A stretch of 64,000 bases of DNA from Oegoconia quadripuncta. Its lineage: Eukaryota > Arthropoda > Insecta > Lepidoptera > Autostichidae. The notes under the pieces are model-generated. The model was not told the DNA's origin. It saw only the letters and a list, made by a program, of their open reading frames with translations, and did not search any database. Both the position numbers and the translations under genes were made by a program. Within the stretch, counting starts at the first letter, position 1. Every line of letters starts with the position of its first letter. Shown piece after piece: positions 22,444 through 34,102 of the stretch. The stretch spans positions 17,171,771 through 17,235,770 of the forward strand of contig OX438743.1 in assembly GCA_949316235.1 (NCBI GenBank), written 5' to 3'.

Positions 22444-24572
22444 AATATTGAATTAGCCCGAGTCGCGGTACTTAATGACAAAACAGAACATTGACACGTC
22501 CGTGTTTACGTAAGTAAGTTATGATCGATTTTTAATTTACCCTTATGTTTTTTTTTTCGTTTTCAATTTCATTATCGATGTAGATTGGGGAAATAGATTG
22601 GGGAAGGTAGATCGATGTTCCTTACAAGTTAAATTCAATCGTATTTCTAACTATCGACGTTATTCCAAATTTTTATTCGACTTTATCCTTTTCAAACTGA
22701 GGAAAAAGTAAAAATTTTGCATAATAGGATTACCCAAAGCCAATGCTGTATTTTCCCTTATTTTTATCAATTAAAAAGTACGTAAGTCGTATAATGGTAG
22801 ATTCAGTACCAAGGGAATAAAGCAGTGTCTTATGTCAACATATTTAACACATAATAAAATAAATAAATTAAACGTTTATTTTGAGTTTCTTTTATAGAGT
22901 TACATTATTTGACACACTTCTACCAAACTATAAATAGTTTATGGGCAGAAAAAATACTCCCTTGATTTTAATAATCTTACAATGTAACTGTAACACATTA
23001 TTTAAACTTTGTGAATTTCACAGTATTACGAGTATACATGGTAAATGGAACATAAACATTATGTGCTTCGTTTCATATATATTTACAAGCATGATTTGTT
23101 AAACTTTTCTAACAGGAAGTTTATTTTAGTCTTAAATGATTTAGGCATAGTGTATCTTTTTATATCTTGAATATCTTGGGCACTAGGAATTTTCTGGTTC
23201 TTTGGCCATAATAATTGTCAATCTTAGGTACAATCAATATTCCCTTTTCTATTTTTCTCTTTAGCTTTGTATAAGTTACTCGTTGCTTAAAATTATCACT
23301 TGAAAATTGTTCTAACGCAATTAACCACACCATGAACACACACAAAGTCAGTCATACACACAAGGTTTGCTTATATATTTATGTTTGTATATCATGGGTC
23401 TTTTAAATGCAATCACAATCTTAGGTATATTTCATTATTTTCTTATCTGCTCAAATATGTTTGCCAACTTAGTATGAACAGAACAGTATATACGTACTTT
23501 TTAACTTCTCGAGAGGCGGGCCTGATGATCAGCTCAGCTATGCATCAGTTCCTACAAATTTGATGTTACAGGAGATTTAGTAATAATTTATACTTACTAT
23601 TTTAAGAACATATGTATACGACTTTGTCGGTTTATGGAGAAATAAACGATTATTTATTAAAAAAATATTGCATTCTGAGCTAAATGAAGGATTCTGCGAA
23701 GGAATTATGTAAGAATCTTGAATGAAACGAAGTATTCAAAGCTGCGACACTTTTATCCCCGAGGAGAATACGCTACTTTATACACCTAGGTACTGTGAGG
23801 TTAAATAAAATAGAAATTATAAATCGGATCGAAAATCACCCTTTTTTCTTTAGATATATAGTTCCGTTGGCAATGGAAAGTCAATAACTAATATATACAG
23901 CCAAATTTTTTAAATATTTTTCATAGCAGTAAAGTCTCTTTTATGTGTTCAATTTTAAAGTTAACTCCTTGGACGAAAGAAGTTATGCCTTGAACAGCCT
24001 TGTTTTTTTCGAAACTATTTTTGATAGAAGTTTTTGTTGACATTTTGGCGTTCCAATTTTAAATGTCATTATTACCCGAGGGAACTTTCATACAACTTTA
24101 GCTCCCTTGGGCTTTACAATCTTACTTTAAATTTTTCAATTTAAAGTAATCTATTAAAGGCCAAGCTACTCTTATACTTGACATATAATAGGTGCTTCAG
24201 ATGCAGATTGCGTATAAAGAATATTTGTATTGTGTTGTAGTACAGTTTGAAACGGATAAATCTTTACATTCCTACATAATACTAATTAAGTTTTCGCAGG
24301 AAGTCATGAATGTTTTTCGATAATATTCAATTTAGTTACAGCAATCACAGAGTTCAACAATAAACAAAAAGTACTATTAAAAATATTCACTATTTGGTGA
24401 GAAAGCTAAATACCTACATAATTTGTATTTTGCAGACATATTGATAATAATATACAAGGTGATTCTCTAGCTATTTGGCCTACTGCATAATATATCAGCG
24501 GGTTTAAGAGGGTTTAGTCCGTCCACTGGCACCCTCATTGGATAAATAAAGATTTTTTTAAATCAAACTATA
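22444..24572. other. Unassigned AT-rich sequence, 2.1 kb
   Basis: No gene, SINE or LINE end was recognised. This is the longest such stretch in the window. Only chance frames up to about 60 codons were found. Confidence 0.3.
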
Positions 24573-24765
24573 TACCAAATTTTATTCAAATCCGTTAATC
24601 CGTTTCGTCGTGATTAAGCAACAATCAAACGTTCAAACTTTCCCTACAATCAATCAATCAATCAAGTACACTTTATTGCACAAAAATTCTACAATAATTG
24701 TACAACCAGGAGGTCTTATTGCTATTAAGCAATTTCTACCAAACAATCTTTACATACCTATTAGG
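24573..24765 (-). repeat. Family C fragment followed by a LINE 3' tail
   Basis: 24573-24645 carries CAAATCCGTTAATCCGTTTCG of family C. 24648-24765 starts with (CAAT)n and GTACACTTTATTGCAC, a reverse-oriented LINE tail as at 32165. Confidence 0.6.
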
Positions 24766-25090
24766 TTTACATATTAGCTACATATTAGGTATAGGTAGTA
24801 GAAACTCGGGATTAAAATATAGCATATTCTTACAAACCAGAAGTGAAATAGCTTAAAAAAAATAAGACACAAACAACCTAAATCGATTTTAATTTGGAAA
24901 CATAAACAAACAACCACGTGGTAATTATATCCAACAACACAAAATGGTAATCCAAGTACGTAACTAAAATTACACTGACTACTAACAAAGAAATAAATAT
25001 ACAGACCCCTAAACATCCGTCGCTGACCAACGCTGCGCAAAATCGCTCTAACCTTCACTCGAAAAGCCTAAAAGCTAATTGTAAATAATA
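24766..25090. other. Unassigned sequence
   Basis: Nothing recognised; one chance minus-strand frame of 94 codons with low-complexity composition. Confidence 0.25.
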
Positions 25091-25170
25091 CCTAAATAAC
25101 ATTAATTATGTGTAATTAATGTTATTTAGGTTTAAATTCACGAAAATAACTGTGGTTATTTTCGTGAATT
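25091..25170. repeat. Two adjacent perfect hairpins
   Basis: Hairpin 1 has 17-bp arms at 25091-25107 and 25114-25130 with loop ATGTGT. Hairpin 2 has 16-bp arms at 25135-25150 and 25155-25170 with loop TGTG. Both stems are perfect and only four bases separate them. Confidence 0.9.
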
Positions 25171-25279
25171 TCAAAATATTGATATAAGCGGCCACCTTCT
25201 TTTTATAATCGCAATATTTTTGATTTAAAAACTGTTTAAAAATTTAATAAAAAAAAAAACAGAAAATCCGAGAGCATAT

Positions 25280-25472
25280 TTTGTATTTTGCAGACGCCAT
25301 GTTGGAATTTTTACCATAAAATGTATCCCAAGACACCTGGCATCAAGACGAATCTAACGACACCATGCACTTCGAAATCGGTCAAGTCGATTAGGCTACA
25401 GGATGCGCCAAAGGAACGGACATACATACATACGTTCGAAAACCATTACCCTCTTTTCTGCGGCAGTCGGGT
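25280..25472 (+). repeat. Interspersed repeat, family E (best copy)
   Basis: TTAGGCTACAGGATGCGCC, AAAGGAACGGACATACATAC and CTGCGGCAGTCGGGTAAA. Other copies lie at 17756, 33360 and 53807 (minus). Confidence 0.6.
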
Positions 25473-25494
25473 AAAAAAAAATATAAATATAAAT

Positions 25495-25608
25495 AAATAT
25501 CCTTAGACATACACACAGCGCCATCTAGTTCCACAGTAAGCAACTATAGGCTTGTGTTGTGAATACTAGATGGTTGATAAACTACATAAATACATTTTTT
25601 TGTAAATA
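25495..25608 (-). mobile_element. SINE family B, 3' fragment
   Basis: CACACAGCGCCATCTAGTTCC through CATTTTTTTGTAAATA; cut by MITE F at a TA. Confidence 0.8.
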
Positions 25609-25609
25609 T

Positions 25610-25991
25610 TGGGTCTTTACCTATGAAATTGGAGTTTTTTTTCTTCGTTAATCATATGTATCAATTCCTGCGATTTTCAAAGCTATATCCAAATTTGTTT
25701 TTTATTTGGATATTGGAATATTATTTCAAGGTTTCACATGAAATATTTTTTAATTTCTGGGCTAAATCACATAATAAAAAAAATTTGAACAGAGCTCTTT
25801 TCATGTACTTCCCATAATCATTTCTTAGATTCGCTGAAACTTTTATAAAGCGGTTAGTTTTAAAAATTAACGCTGCCTCTACTAGTTTAGCTAAATTTGG
25901 ATTTGCCGTTCCCAAAAAAAATCAAAAATGTTTGTGTGGAGAAAACAGTCTTAATGAAATTCTTCATACAAAACGCCAACTTCATAGGTAA
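25610..25991. mobile_element. MITE family F, complete copy
   Basis: The left end TTGGGTCTTTACCTATGAA and right end TTCATAGGTAAGGACCCAA are inverted and flanked by TA on both sides, as expected for Tc1/mariner-type elements. The interior has no coding capacity. Two related copies lie at 32617 and 32911 and a scrap at 5928. Confidence 0.8.
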
Positions 25992-26350
25992 GGACCCAAT
26001 AAATACTTATTATAAATGAAAAAAAAAATCTTAACTTGTCCAATGAGGGCCCCACTGGAAAGTGCTGAATTAAAAATTCTAAACAAAAAATATCTGAAAA
26101 TGTCGAAGTGTGTCAGTATATTTACGTAGGTGCGATTTCCCCATTATGTTTATGTGTCACTAACATGTCCAAAGAATTATATAACTTAGTTTCCAAGCAT
26201 TATATCTAAGAACTCATATCAAGAATTCAAGACATACAAACGCGTTTACCGATACAGAGCCCGTATTCTGAAATGGTTTCCTCTCACGTCTTTATCGCTC
26301 GAAACAGTAACCGCGTAAATAAGTGAGTTCGATTCGAACGTGACTTAACA

Positions 26351-26450
26351 GTTCAGTGATTTCCGAATATTTTCACCGGTCGTGTATCGAATTCGCAGGT
26401 GTCGAGTGTTTCGAGTGTTTTACGGGCGAGCGGACGGCCGTAGTCGACGT
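26351..26450 (+). promoter_or_regulatory. Candidate promoter / non-coding first exon
   Basis: CpG-rich DNA in an AT-rich setting carries TTCAGTGATT (arthropod initiator-like TCAGT) at about 26353. It ends in a consensus donor, GAC|GTGAGT, with GT at 26449-26450. No coding exon was identified downstream, so this is only a candidate. Confidence 0.3.
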
Positions 26451-27099
26451 GAGTGAACATTGGCAGGGTTAGAGCATATCGCGTTTGGTTGTTCATTTCG
26501 TTTAAGGGATTAGAAAAATCTATTTCGGTCTTGGGCGAGGCACATAATAGTTTTCTTTTGGTTGTTGTCCTCCTGATACAGAAGATGGGAGTTATCCTGG
26601 CTTAGCTTATTGAAGACTTTTGCTTGAAATATTTTTCTATGCTAGATATTTTTTGTACTTATTGATTAACACTTTCGCGGACACTGAACGTTGTAATAGA
26701 GCCGTTATAACAATAAAACTTGTGTCTGGTTCACCTGCACGTGAAAGGGTTAAGTAAAATAGTGAACACAATTATGTAGTCCTAAATTAGGCAAAGTATA
26801 GTGGTACGGAACCTTGATCGCGGATTCGAATATGTTAATATATTGATTACCTTAAATTTATTCCTTCCATACTATCTATGGAGCCCAACTTATAGATTGC
26901 ACGAACCGCTCGCTTATGCAGAACAAAAAAACAATATCACTAGCCGACTACCTACCTAAATACTAGGTTTTTAAGAGTGCACGAAGAGAGCTTTCAATTT
27001 GCTAATATTAGCTCATTGAAAACTAGTTTGTGGGTACAGTCTGAAACCGGCAAACTGTACCGGTTCATAACAACACTATAACACTATGTTACCATAAAG
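26451..27099. other. Unassigned sequence
   Basis: Nothing recognised apart from its place downstream of the candidate donor. Confidence 0.25.
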
Positions 27100-27500
27100 A
27101 AATCCAATTGCTTGAAAGTGTAAAGAAGAGCCACAAGAATGGTTACCTCACTTCGTGGTTATACTTATGAATAGAGGCTGAACGAATTGCGGCTAACCTC
27201 TATGGAGCAGTGTAGACAGCGTGGTGATCTGATGAGACTGTCCTTCGTGGTCACTACAACGTGTCAAGCTTGAGTGGCATATTTGTAAGGAACAAAAATA
27301 AGAGATTGAGAGGACACTCTATAAAGCTATCTCTCTCACCAAATGCAAGCTATCCTGAATACCACTTCCTATCAAACCGAGTAGTGAAAGTGTGGAACAA
27401 ATTACCAGTGTCAGTGATCAGTGCACCCTCGGCGAACTCTTTCAAAAACAGACTGGACAAATGTATAAAAATATCATTAGATCAAACACTAACGCAGTGA
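27100..27500 (+). pseudogene. CR1-like LINE reverse transcriptase C-terminus
   Basis: The first part reads LLESVQRRATRMVTSLRGYT-like in one frame. A second frame (27261-27500) carries YHFLSNRVVKVWNKLPVSV and SANSFKNRLDKCI. These are the ExVQRRATR, RVVxxWNxLP and FKxxLD landmarks of CR1-type LINEs. The frame is broken. The tail has ATTATTA repeats at about 27535. A related minus-strand piece lies at 37860. Confidence 0.75.
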
Positions 27501-27670
27501 TATATATGCATCAGCTTATAGCTCTAGTGTATTATTATTAATAATAATAAAGTGTTATTATCAAATAAAGATTATTTTTATATTTTATAATCTTTAATGC
27601 CCATTAGCCAGCATGACAAGGGATGACTGAGTTAGGGTACTTATCATATTATTATGATTATTATTGTCAT

Positions 27671-27993
27671 TTTTTTATGCACAACGGGTTAGCACTTGAC
27701 CTCAATCAAACCTGATGTGTGAAGATGAGGCCGAAGGTGGAAGCGTACTGACCCGGAAACCCAAATATTTGGGGAACTGGCTATCTTATCTGTGACAACT
27801 GGAACACAACAACGCTATTAACATTTGCTGTTTGGCGGCAGATTTAGATAAGCTGGTGGTAGCTAGCCAGGCGGACATTTAAAATGTCCTACCACCAACC
27901 AAACCGAGTACTAGATATGAACCTCGCTGGGGATCGAACCCGCGACCTCCGAATTGTAAACCCAATGTTGTTTACATTGAGCCACGGAGGCGG
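27671..27993 (-). mobile_element. SINE family A (minus), full length
   Basis: It runs from TTTTTTATGCACAACGGGTT to TTGAGCCACGGAGGCGG, with box B complement GGGGATCGAACCCGCGACC. Confidence 0.9.
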
Positions 27994-28967
27994 TTATGCT
28001 GGTTAAGGCGTGCATGGTAAAAAAGAATATAGTAATAATATTCTTTTTTTAATAATAATTCATTTTTGAAAAGCCAAGTTGTACACTGAGTTTTACAATT
28101 AGAACTAAACAGAGCATTAGAGCAGTCCTGCGCCCAGCGTATTTGCTGTAAATAAACAGTTATCGAAAAATATTTCCAATTTCCTGAGAAAACTTCATTA
28201 ATGTTATATCGGGCTGTAAACTTAGATATCTGTTGTAGACTGTACCTCTCCAAGTCTTTTGCAGAGTTTGAGTTTACCTAGATTCTAGCTGGGAAATCTT
28301 TAACAAACACTTTGAGCTCAATGCAGTTTCCTGTTTATTTTGCTGTCAAAGCAAGCAGTAGTTTCTTGTACATCGTTATCATCTTTCGACTTGGTGTATA
28401 ACTCGAGTACTCGAGTCAAATTTGAAACTCAAATTAATAATTGGGCAGGAAAACCATTTTTCAGGGGGAATAAAATAAAATTTGGTTGTATAGGTACGTT
28501 GTATTTTATTTCTAAAAAACGAAGTTTTTTTTTTAAAGTAGGTACAAGAACAAGAAGAGTTATTGAAGATTGCTAGAAATATTAAAGCTATATAAATAAC
28601 TAAATATAGGTATCTATTGTAACCAAAAACTACTAAATGTACAAACTAAACTACCTATAAATATACTGCTCAAAAGTGTTGGTTTTTTTAATTGTACTTT
28701 TGCAATTAAACCAGAGAAACTTCAGTAATAAGTTTTATTTAGAATGTCTACATCCATTTTCCTTTACAGTCGAGCAGAGAGGGGGCGAGGGGATCGCATC
28801 CACAGACAATCTCACATTTTGCACGATATACATTGCGTTTAATATTTTGCAGTAGATTGCATGCTACATATTCAATAAAAAGATTTAGCGGAACAAGATT
28901 TCAAAGTAGAACTAAACTTTTTGCTTAAAGTTTTAATTATAACTGGCCACTAAATAATGTGGAGGTA
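27994..28967. other. Unassigned sequence
   Basis: Nothing recognised. Confidence 0.3.
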
Positions 28968-29119
28968 ATGGTGTCGATTCAAATGTACACCAACTAAACT
29001 AAACTAAACCAAAACCAATTTTAAAGTAGTATGTTTCTTTCTCCCTGGAACAGTACAATGCGACGGCACCACTCCAAAACTGGTTTTAGTTTAGTTGGTG
29101 TACATCCGAATAGACACCA
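28968..29119. repeat. Foldback / MITE-like inverted repeat
   Basis: ATGTACACCAACTAAACTAAA on the left matches TTTAGTTTAGTTGGTGTACAT on the right, with diverged outer extensions (TGGTGTCGATTC / GAATAGACACCA). Confidence 0.75.
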
Positions 29120-29194
29120 GTGTCGAAGAAATTAAAAAACAAAAGAGCATCGACGTTTTTGTTAGTAGTTCTCAATAAAGTGACCAAGAGTGTA

Positions 29195-29605
29195 CATACA
29201 TAGATACATAATGTTACGACTTTCATTTTAAATGGGGTGGTCAAGGTCATCCCAAGCATAAGCGCTTGGGTGTTCCAAACATTTAAAAGTTTGTTGTATT
29301 GTGATTAGAGAGCGTGGCCGCTATGTATGAGGTTGCGGGTTCGAATGATGTATGCATGTTTGTATGATGAATACGGATATATGTATATGTATACATATTT
29401 TCATTTATAATAAGCCTAGTTGCTCAGTGTGAAACTAGATGGCGCTGTGTATGTCCAAGGGTATTTATTTATTTATATTTATTTAATGCTTGAAACAACA
29501 TCCACGGTCCACCTTTCAGAATATACAAAAGTAAACACGTGACAATGAGCTCATCGCCGTCAAAACGTGCAAGTCTATAGATGTTTTTTGGTGACTGAGT
29601 CCCTT
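29195..29605 (+). repeat. Interspersed repeat D interrupted by a SINE
   Basis: Left part 29195-29290 (ATGGGGTGGTCAAGGTC) and right part 29490-29605 (GCTTGAAACAACATCCACGG) are contiguous in the uninterrupted copy at 607-905. A SINE B lies between them. Confidence 0.75.
29297..29490 (+). mobile_element. SINE family B nested in repeat D
   Basis: GTTGCGGGTTCGAATGATG (damaged box B), TATGATGAATACGGATATATG and CTAGATGGCGCTGTGTATG, then a TTTA-rich tail. Confidence 0.75.
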
Positions 29606-29760
29606 CTTCTTCTTAGCAAGTCGATGGCAAAGACATCAAATTCTTGAGGACCAGAATGCAGCCACGCTTACGTCATTTATTGCTTAGTCCCCTAGTCGCT
29701 AGGACCTACTTAGTTTGTGGTCTCCTGTCTCCCATTTATTAACACTAATGTATGAACAAA
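29606..29760 (-). repeat. Interspersed repeat G (minus)
   Basis: CTTCTTCTTAGCAAGTCG and GACCAGAATGCAGCCACGC are the complement of 20725-20830. Confidence 0.55.
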
Positions 29761-30384
29761 CATTGTAACAAACTGTTGGAGGAAATAACAAATTATTTAT
29801 TTATGTATTTTTAATACATACATTTTATAAACATACATACATAATAATACATACCTATTGATAATACTTCTTAACACTTGCATATTACATAATAAATAAA
29901 AATACATTGAATAAATACGATTTATTTATTTAAAAACAATGGTACCTATTAATTTAGAAGTATTACATGCCGCTCGTGTTACTACTTCTTAACCCAATAC
30001 GACGTAATCCATTAAGATAAAAGGGTGGAACGTGTATTCCGTTTTTGGCACGAGGAATGAGCTTGCTTTGATTTTTCTGTTTTCAGTATTGCTTCAAAAC
30101 CGCCATTTTTTTCATAAAACTGTGAGTAGGTACTGAATAATGCGGCAAATAGAGCAATAACGTCAGACATATTGAACACTCTAATGATATTTCTACTGAT
30201 CTTGAGATAGGTGTGGTCAATGAGGATATCAGAGGTAGATAATTTTGCATGCTATTGTATATGGCTGATTTAGGTGATATAATTTATATTATTTTACGAA
30301 CTAATTTACTTACCCTAATCATTGCAAATAAATGTATTCTATTCTATTCTATTCTATTCTAGAAGAGGTAATCAAGGCTTTATG
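29761..30384. other. Unassigned sequence
   Basis: AT-rich, with a CTATT microsatellite at 30339-30361. Nothing else recognised. Confidence 0.35.
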
Positions 30385-30490
30385 AAACATAACATAATGT
30401 ATAATATCACAAACTTTATCCCAATTGGGGTGGCCAGAAATATCCCAAAATTTAATGTTTGCGTGTTCCAAACATTAAGATATTAAATGA
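30385..30490 (+). repeat. Interspersed repeat D, fragment
   Basis: ATTGGGGTGGCCAGAAATATCC and GCGTGTTCCAAACATTAAG. Confidence 0.6.
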
Positions 30491-31574
30491 CATAAACCAA
30501 CTGCAAAAATAATTCCGACTACGGAACCCTATTGCCCTTATCCGCCTTGATATACACTCTCGAAACTACTTGTAAAAACTTGTTTGATGCTTGTGGAAAA
30601 AAAGTTTTTCTGATAGTATAAAAGGGTCTAAAAGACGACCAAGAAAGTAGAACAGCGAATTGCAGCCATTAAATATCAACATCTAAACTGTATTCGTCTT
30701 CCCAGCTATTGCCAGTTAAAGCAAACACGCGATCTTCGACATTACTTTTACGGTAACGACTAGCATGTTATGTTATTTCAAGGCATAATCTCGAATGTAT
30801 CTGCAGTTATGTTTATTTTTATTAGCGCACGCGTGTTATCTTGCACGTTTTGGAGGGAATTTTGGAAGCTTTGAACAGTGCTTTTAACATGAACTTAAAA
30901 TATATATATTAGTGACTACCTGATGACAAAAAAGCTTGGTATACTTCGCCCAACTTCCAAAAATTATAAAATTGTATTACTTTTATATATATAAAAAAAA
31001 GAAAAGAATTTCGGCTGATGATGATGATAACGGATCTTTATATCTTTTTGTAAGACATCATTGAAATTTCATATTTATTTAAGACTGTATCCTAAATAAA
31101 TAAACAAAACAAAATATTTGAGAGAATATTAATAACTGCTACTTATTTCTACAGATACTCGTACTTCACCAATAATCATTCTTCATCATCATTCATCATC
31201 TCTTCATTAATATACGAACGATCGCGGTCGATATCTACATTTTGCACGGTATGCAAAGCAGAAAAAACCTTTCGTTTCCTAGTTACCCACTGAACGCTAA
31301 ATAAAGTTAGACGAAACATCCAAGTAAGAGGAAATAAAGGTCCATCGTAATGCGCTTTAGGCGATTTTAACAAAAAAAGATTTCCCGTTGGCCCGCATTA
31401 TTTGCTCATCCAGTTTATCCACGAAAGGGGTCAAGTCCTTTTGTTTACATACATGTGCAAATAAAAGAGAGTTATTTAACTTTACAATTAGATGTCGGCC
31501 ACACTCGTTGAGATTTTTTTGTCAATAAGAGAACAAACTGCAGTGCTTAAGGCAACAGGGTATGTAGAGTCTGT
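30491..31574. other. Unassigned sequence with one unrecognised frame
   Basis: A minus-strand frame at 31176-31373 ends in an acidic tail (EEMMNDDEE) and has ordinary composition. No family was recognised and its start is uncertain, so it is not called a gene. Confidence 0.2.
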
Positions 31575-31755
31575 TTAATATATTTATTGTAGGCCACCGA
31601 CTCTGCTCAGCGACTGCCTTCAATTGAAAACAACCGGGCCGGATTATTTAACGTGCTCTTGTCAACACGAAAACAGTCGTATTAAAATGCCACTAGTGGT
31701 CACCCATCCAAGGACTGGCCGCGCCAGACATTGCTTGACTTCGCTAATCAAAAAC
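31575..31755 (-). mobile_element. 5S-rRNA-derived SINE (minus)
   Basis: The complement of 31694-31745 follows 5S rRNA from the box A region to box C: GCGAAGTCAAGCAATGTC, GGCGCGGCCAGT, CCTTGGATGGGTGACC. It then passes into a non-5S body (ACTAGTGGCATTTTAATACG, GAGCACGTTAAAT). The 5S part is truncated at its 5' side and diverged, so it is a SINE head and not a 5S gene. Confidence 0.7.
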
Positions 31756-32004
31756 GAATAACGCATGCGACTGTGCCACTAGTTCTTCACACATGGAACA
31801 TCATGTAAATTTTTTTATGATGGGATTATCATCGCTTATCATTGCCTTAATTTTCTACCCTAAAAATCTGCAATCATCTTCGTACTTCTTCGGACCAATT
31901 ACGCTGCTGCTGCATGATCCATGCTGTTATTCTCATGGTTTCTTTGTCGCATTTACACTCTACAGCCATAAAACGAGAAGGATTGGGAGGACACACTATA
32001 GGTA

Positions 32005-32090
32005 GGTCAGTACGCTTCCACCTTTGAACTCATCTTCACTTAACATTAGGTGATTGAGGTCAAGCATCAAACCGTTGTGCATAAAAAAAA
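32005..32090 (+). mobile_element. SINE family A, 3' fragment
   Basis: GGTCAGTACGCTTCCACC and CATCTTCACTTAACATTAGG with an A-tail. Confidence 0.75.
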
Positions 32091-32164
32091 ATATTAGGCT
32101 CAGATGCAGTGCTTGATGATGCAGTGGCATACAAACTGCGTGTTTATCTTCAGGTTTTAAAAGC

Positions 32165-32290
32165 ATCAAATCAAATCAATCAAATTAACAAAAGCTACAT
32201 GAAGAATACAGCGTACATCATTAATCGCACAAAAAGGCGGCCTTATCGCTAACAGCGATCTCTTCCAAGCAAACCTTAGGGTAAAGATAC
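32165..32290 (-). repeat. LINE 3' tail (minus)
   Basis: CAAATCAAATCAATCAAATT followed by CACAAAAAGGCGGCCTTATCG and AGCGATCTCTTCCAAGC. Confidence 0.55.
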
Positions 32291-32616
32291 AAGCTACAAG
32301 TACATGAGGTTTGCACTAATAGTAGCAATACGGGTGTATTTGGCATCGTAGACGTGTTAATATATCAACTATTTTCTATTTCAAAGATATTAAGCAAAAG
32401 GGGCAAAAGCTCTCAATCTTTTAGAGAAATCGCATTTGACGGATTTGTTCTGAGGGTATTACCGTATTGGGTTACCGTTGAAATAGGAAATCTTTGGTGA
32501 AAATGATGAGTATTATTCTAGTATCTTTGTGACACAGGGTGGTCGGATTAAGAAGAAGAAAACAATAGCTCTGAATCTGGACTTTGATAAGTGAAAGTAT
32601 TAATGAAAATACTTAA
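32291..32616. other. Unassigned sequence
   Basis: Nothing recognised. Confidence 0.3.
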
Positions 32617-32823
32617 ATGTTGGGTCTTTACCTATGAAATTGGAGTTTTTATTTCTTTTTTAATCATATGTACCAATTCCTGCGATTTTCAAAGCTATAT
32701 CCAAATTTATATTTTATTTGGAAAATGGAATATTATTTCAAGGTTTCACATGAAATATTTTTTAATTTCTGGGCTAAATCACAGAATAAAAAAAATGAAC
32801 AGAGCTCTTTTCATGTGCTTCTA
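32617..32823. mobile_element. MITE family F, truncated copy
   Basis: It is nearly identical to the left half of the next copy (32911), including CTATATCCAAATTTAT and CAGAGCTCTTTTCATGTGCTTC, then stops abruptly at a SINE B piece. Confidence 0.8.
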
Positions 32824-32910
32824 GTTCTAGTTCCACAGTAAGCAACTACAGGGTTGTGTTGTGAATACTAGATGGTTGATATATTACATAAATACATTTT
32901 TTTGTAAATA
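32824..32910 (-). mobile_element. SINE family B, 3' fragment between MITE copies
   Basis: GTTCCACAGTAAGCAACTAC through CATTTTTTTGTAAATA; the same SINE-to-MITE junction as at 25608. Confidence 0.75.
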
Positions 32911-33334
32911 TTGGGTCTTTACCTATGAAATTGGAGTTTTTATTTCTTTTTTAATCATATGTACCAATTCCTGCGATTTTCAAAGCTATATCCAAATTTA
33001 TTTTTTATTTGGAAAATGGAATATTATTTCAAGGTTTCACATGAAATATTTTTTAATTTCTGGGCTAAATCACAGAATAAAAAAAAATGAACAGAGCTCT
33101 TTTCATGTGCTTCCATAATCATTTCTTAGATTCGCTGAAACTTTTATAAAGCGGCTACTTTTAAAAATTAACGCTGCCTATACTTAACTTTATGTTATCC
33201 GATAATACACACAAAGTTTAGCTAAATTTGGATTTGTCATTCCCAAAATAAAAAATCAAAAATGTTTGTACGGAGAAAACAGTCTTAATGAAATTCTTCA
33301 TACAAAACGCCAATTTCATAGGTAAGGACCTAAT
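32911..33334. mobile_element. MITE family F, complete copy
   Basis: The left end TTGGGTCTTTACCTATGAA and right end TTTCATAGGTAAGGACC are inverted. It is longer than the copy at 25610, partly through an insertion around 33180-33220 (TATGTTATCCGATAATACAC). Confidence 0.8.
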
Positions 33335-33359
33335 ATATTTAAGTCTTAAAACTTGACAG

Positions 33360-33510
33360 CACATTTTACGGGTGCCATGTTCAATTATTATTTACCATAA
33401 ACTCTATCCGAGGATTATAACATCGAATGGCACTTTGCACTTCAAAATTGGTTCACGCTATAGGAGGTAACAAAAATCTACATACATACAAACATTCACT
33501 CAAAAAACAT
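33360..33510 (+). repeat. Interspersed repeat E, diverged
   Basis: ATGGCACTTTGCACTTC, AAATTGGTTCACGCTATAGG and CATACATACAAACATTC align with 25350-25440. Confidence 0.5.
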
Positions 33511-34102
33511 TTTCCACCTGTCTGGGGACCACCCACCCACCTCCCACCTCCAAATTCCTACCACTGTAACTCCAGCCTGCAAACCAGTATCAATAGTGGG
33601 ACTCTGCACGACGTTTACTGAAGGTAGACGGTGCCCTACATGACTCTATTGCTACCTGGGACCCCAGAAAAGAAAGAATTTAAGGGTAACAAAGGAGGAA
33701 AGAAAGAAAGTCCCACTTCCCCTCCAGCAAATGGGAGTGTAGTTAATGTGACGCAAATAGCCAAAAATGGTAACCCTAAGTCAAGTGAAGCTCGATTGTT
33801 TAATTTAATACACCACGGTCAGCGCCAGATCGCAATGAGCGTTGATGATGGGGTAGCAGAAGGCTACCGTAGATAAAAGTGTCAATAGCGATTGAACGCT
33901 CGGAAGTTGTTGCGGTTAACACCAGGGTCGCCGTAATACCGGCCGGATATCCAAATCTGATATTTCGTAACAGTCGTAGAAAAATAAAACAGTGAAATTG
34001 AAATCAGATACTCTGTGTAAACACTGTTTTCTGAAAAAACAATACACACCCTAAAAATTCCGTATCCAGCTTGCTAGCTCATAAAGTACCTACCATTACA
34101 AT
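33511..34102. other. Unassigned sequence
   Basis: A plus-strand frame at 33631-33876 is lysine/proline-rich in its first half. No family was recognised and nothing supports a start, so it is not called. Confidence 0.25.

Noticed and set aside
31694..31745. 5S rRNA gene
   Set aside because: Only the box A to box C part is present, diverged, and it joins a body shared with other SINE copies.
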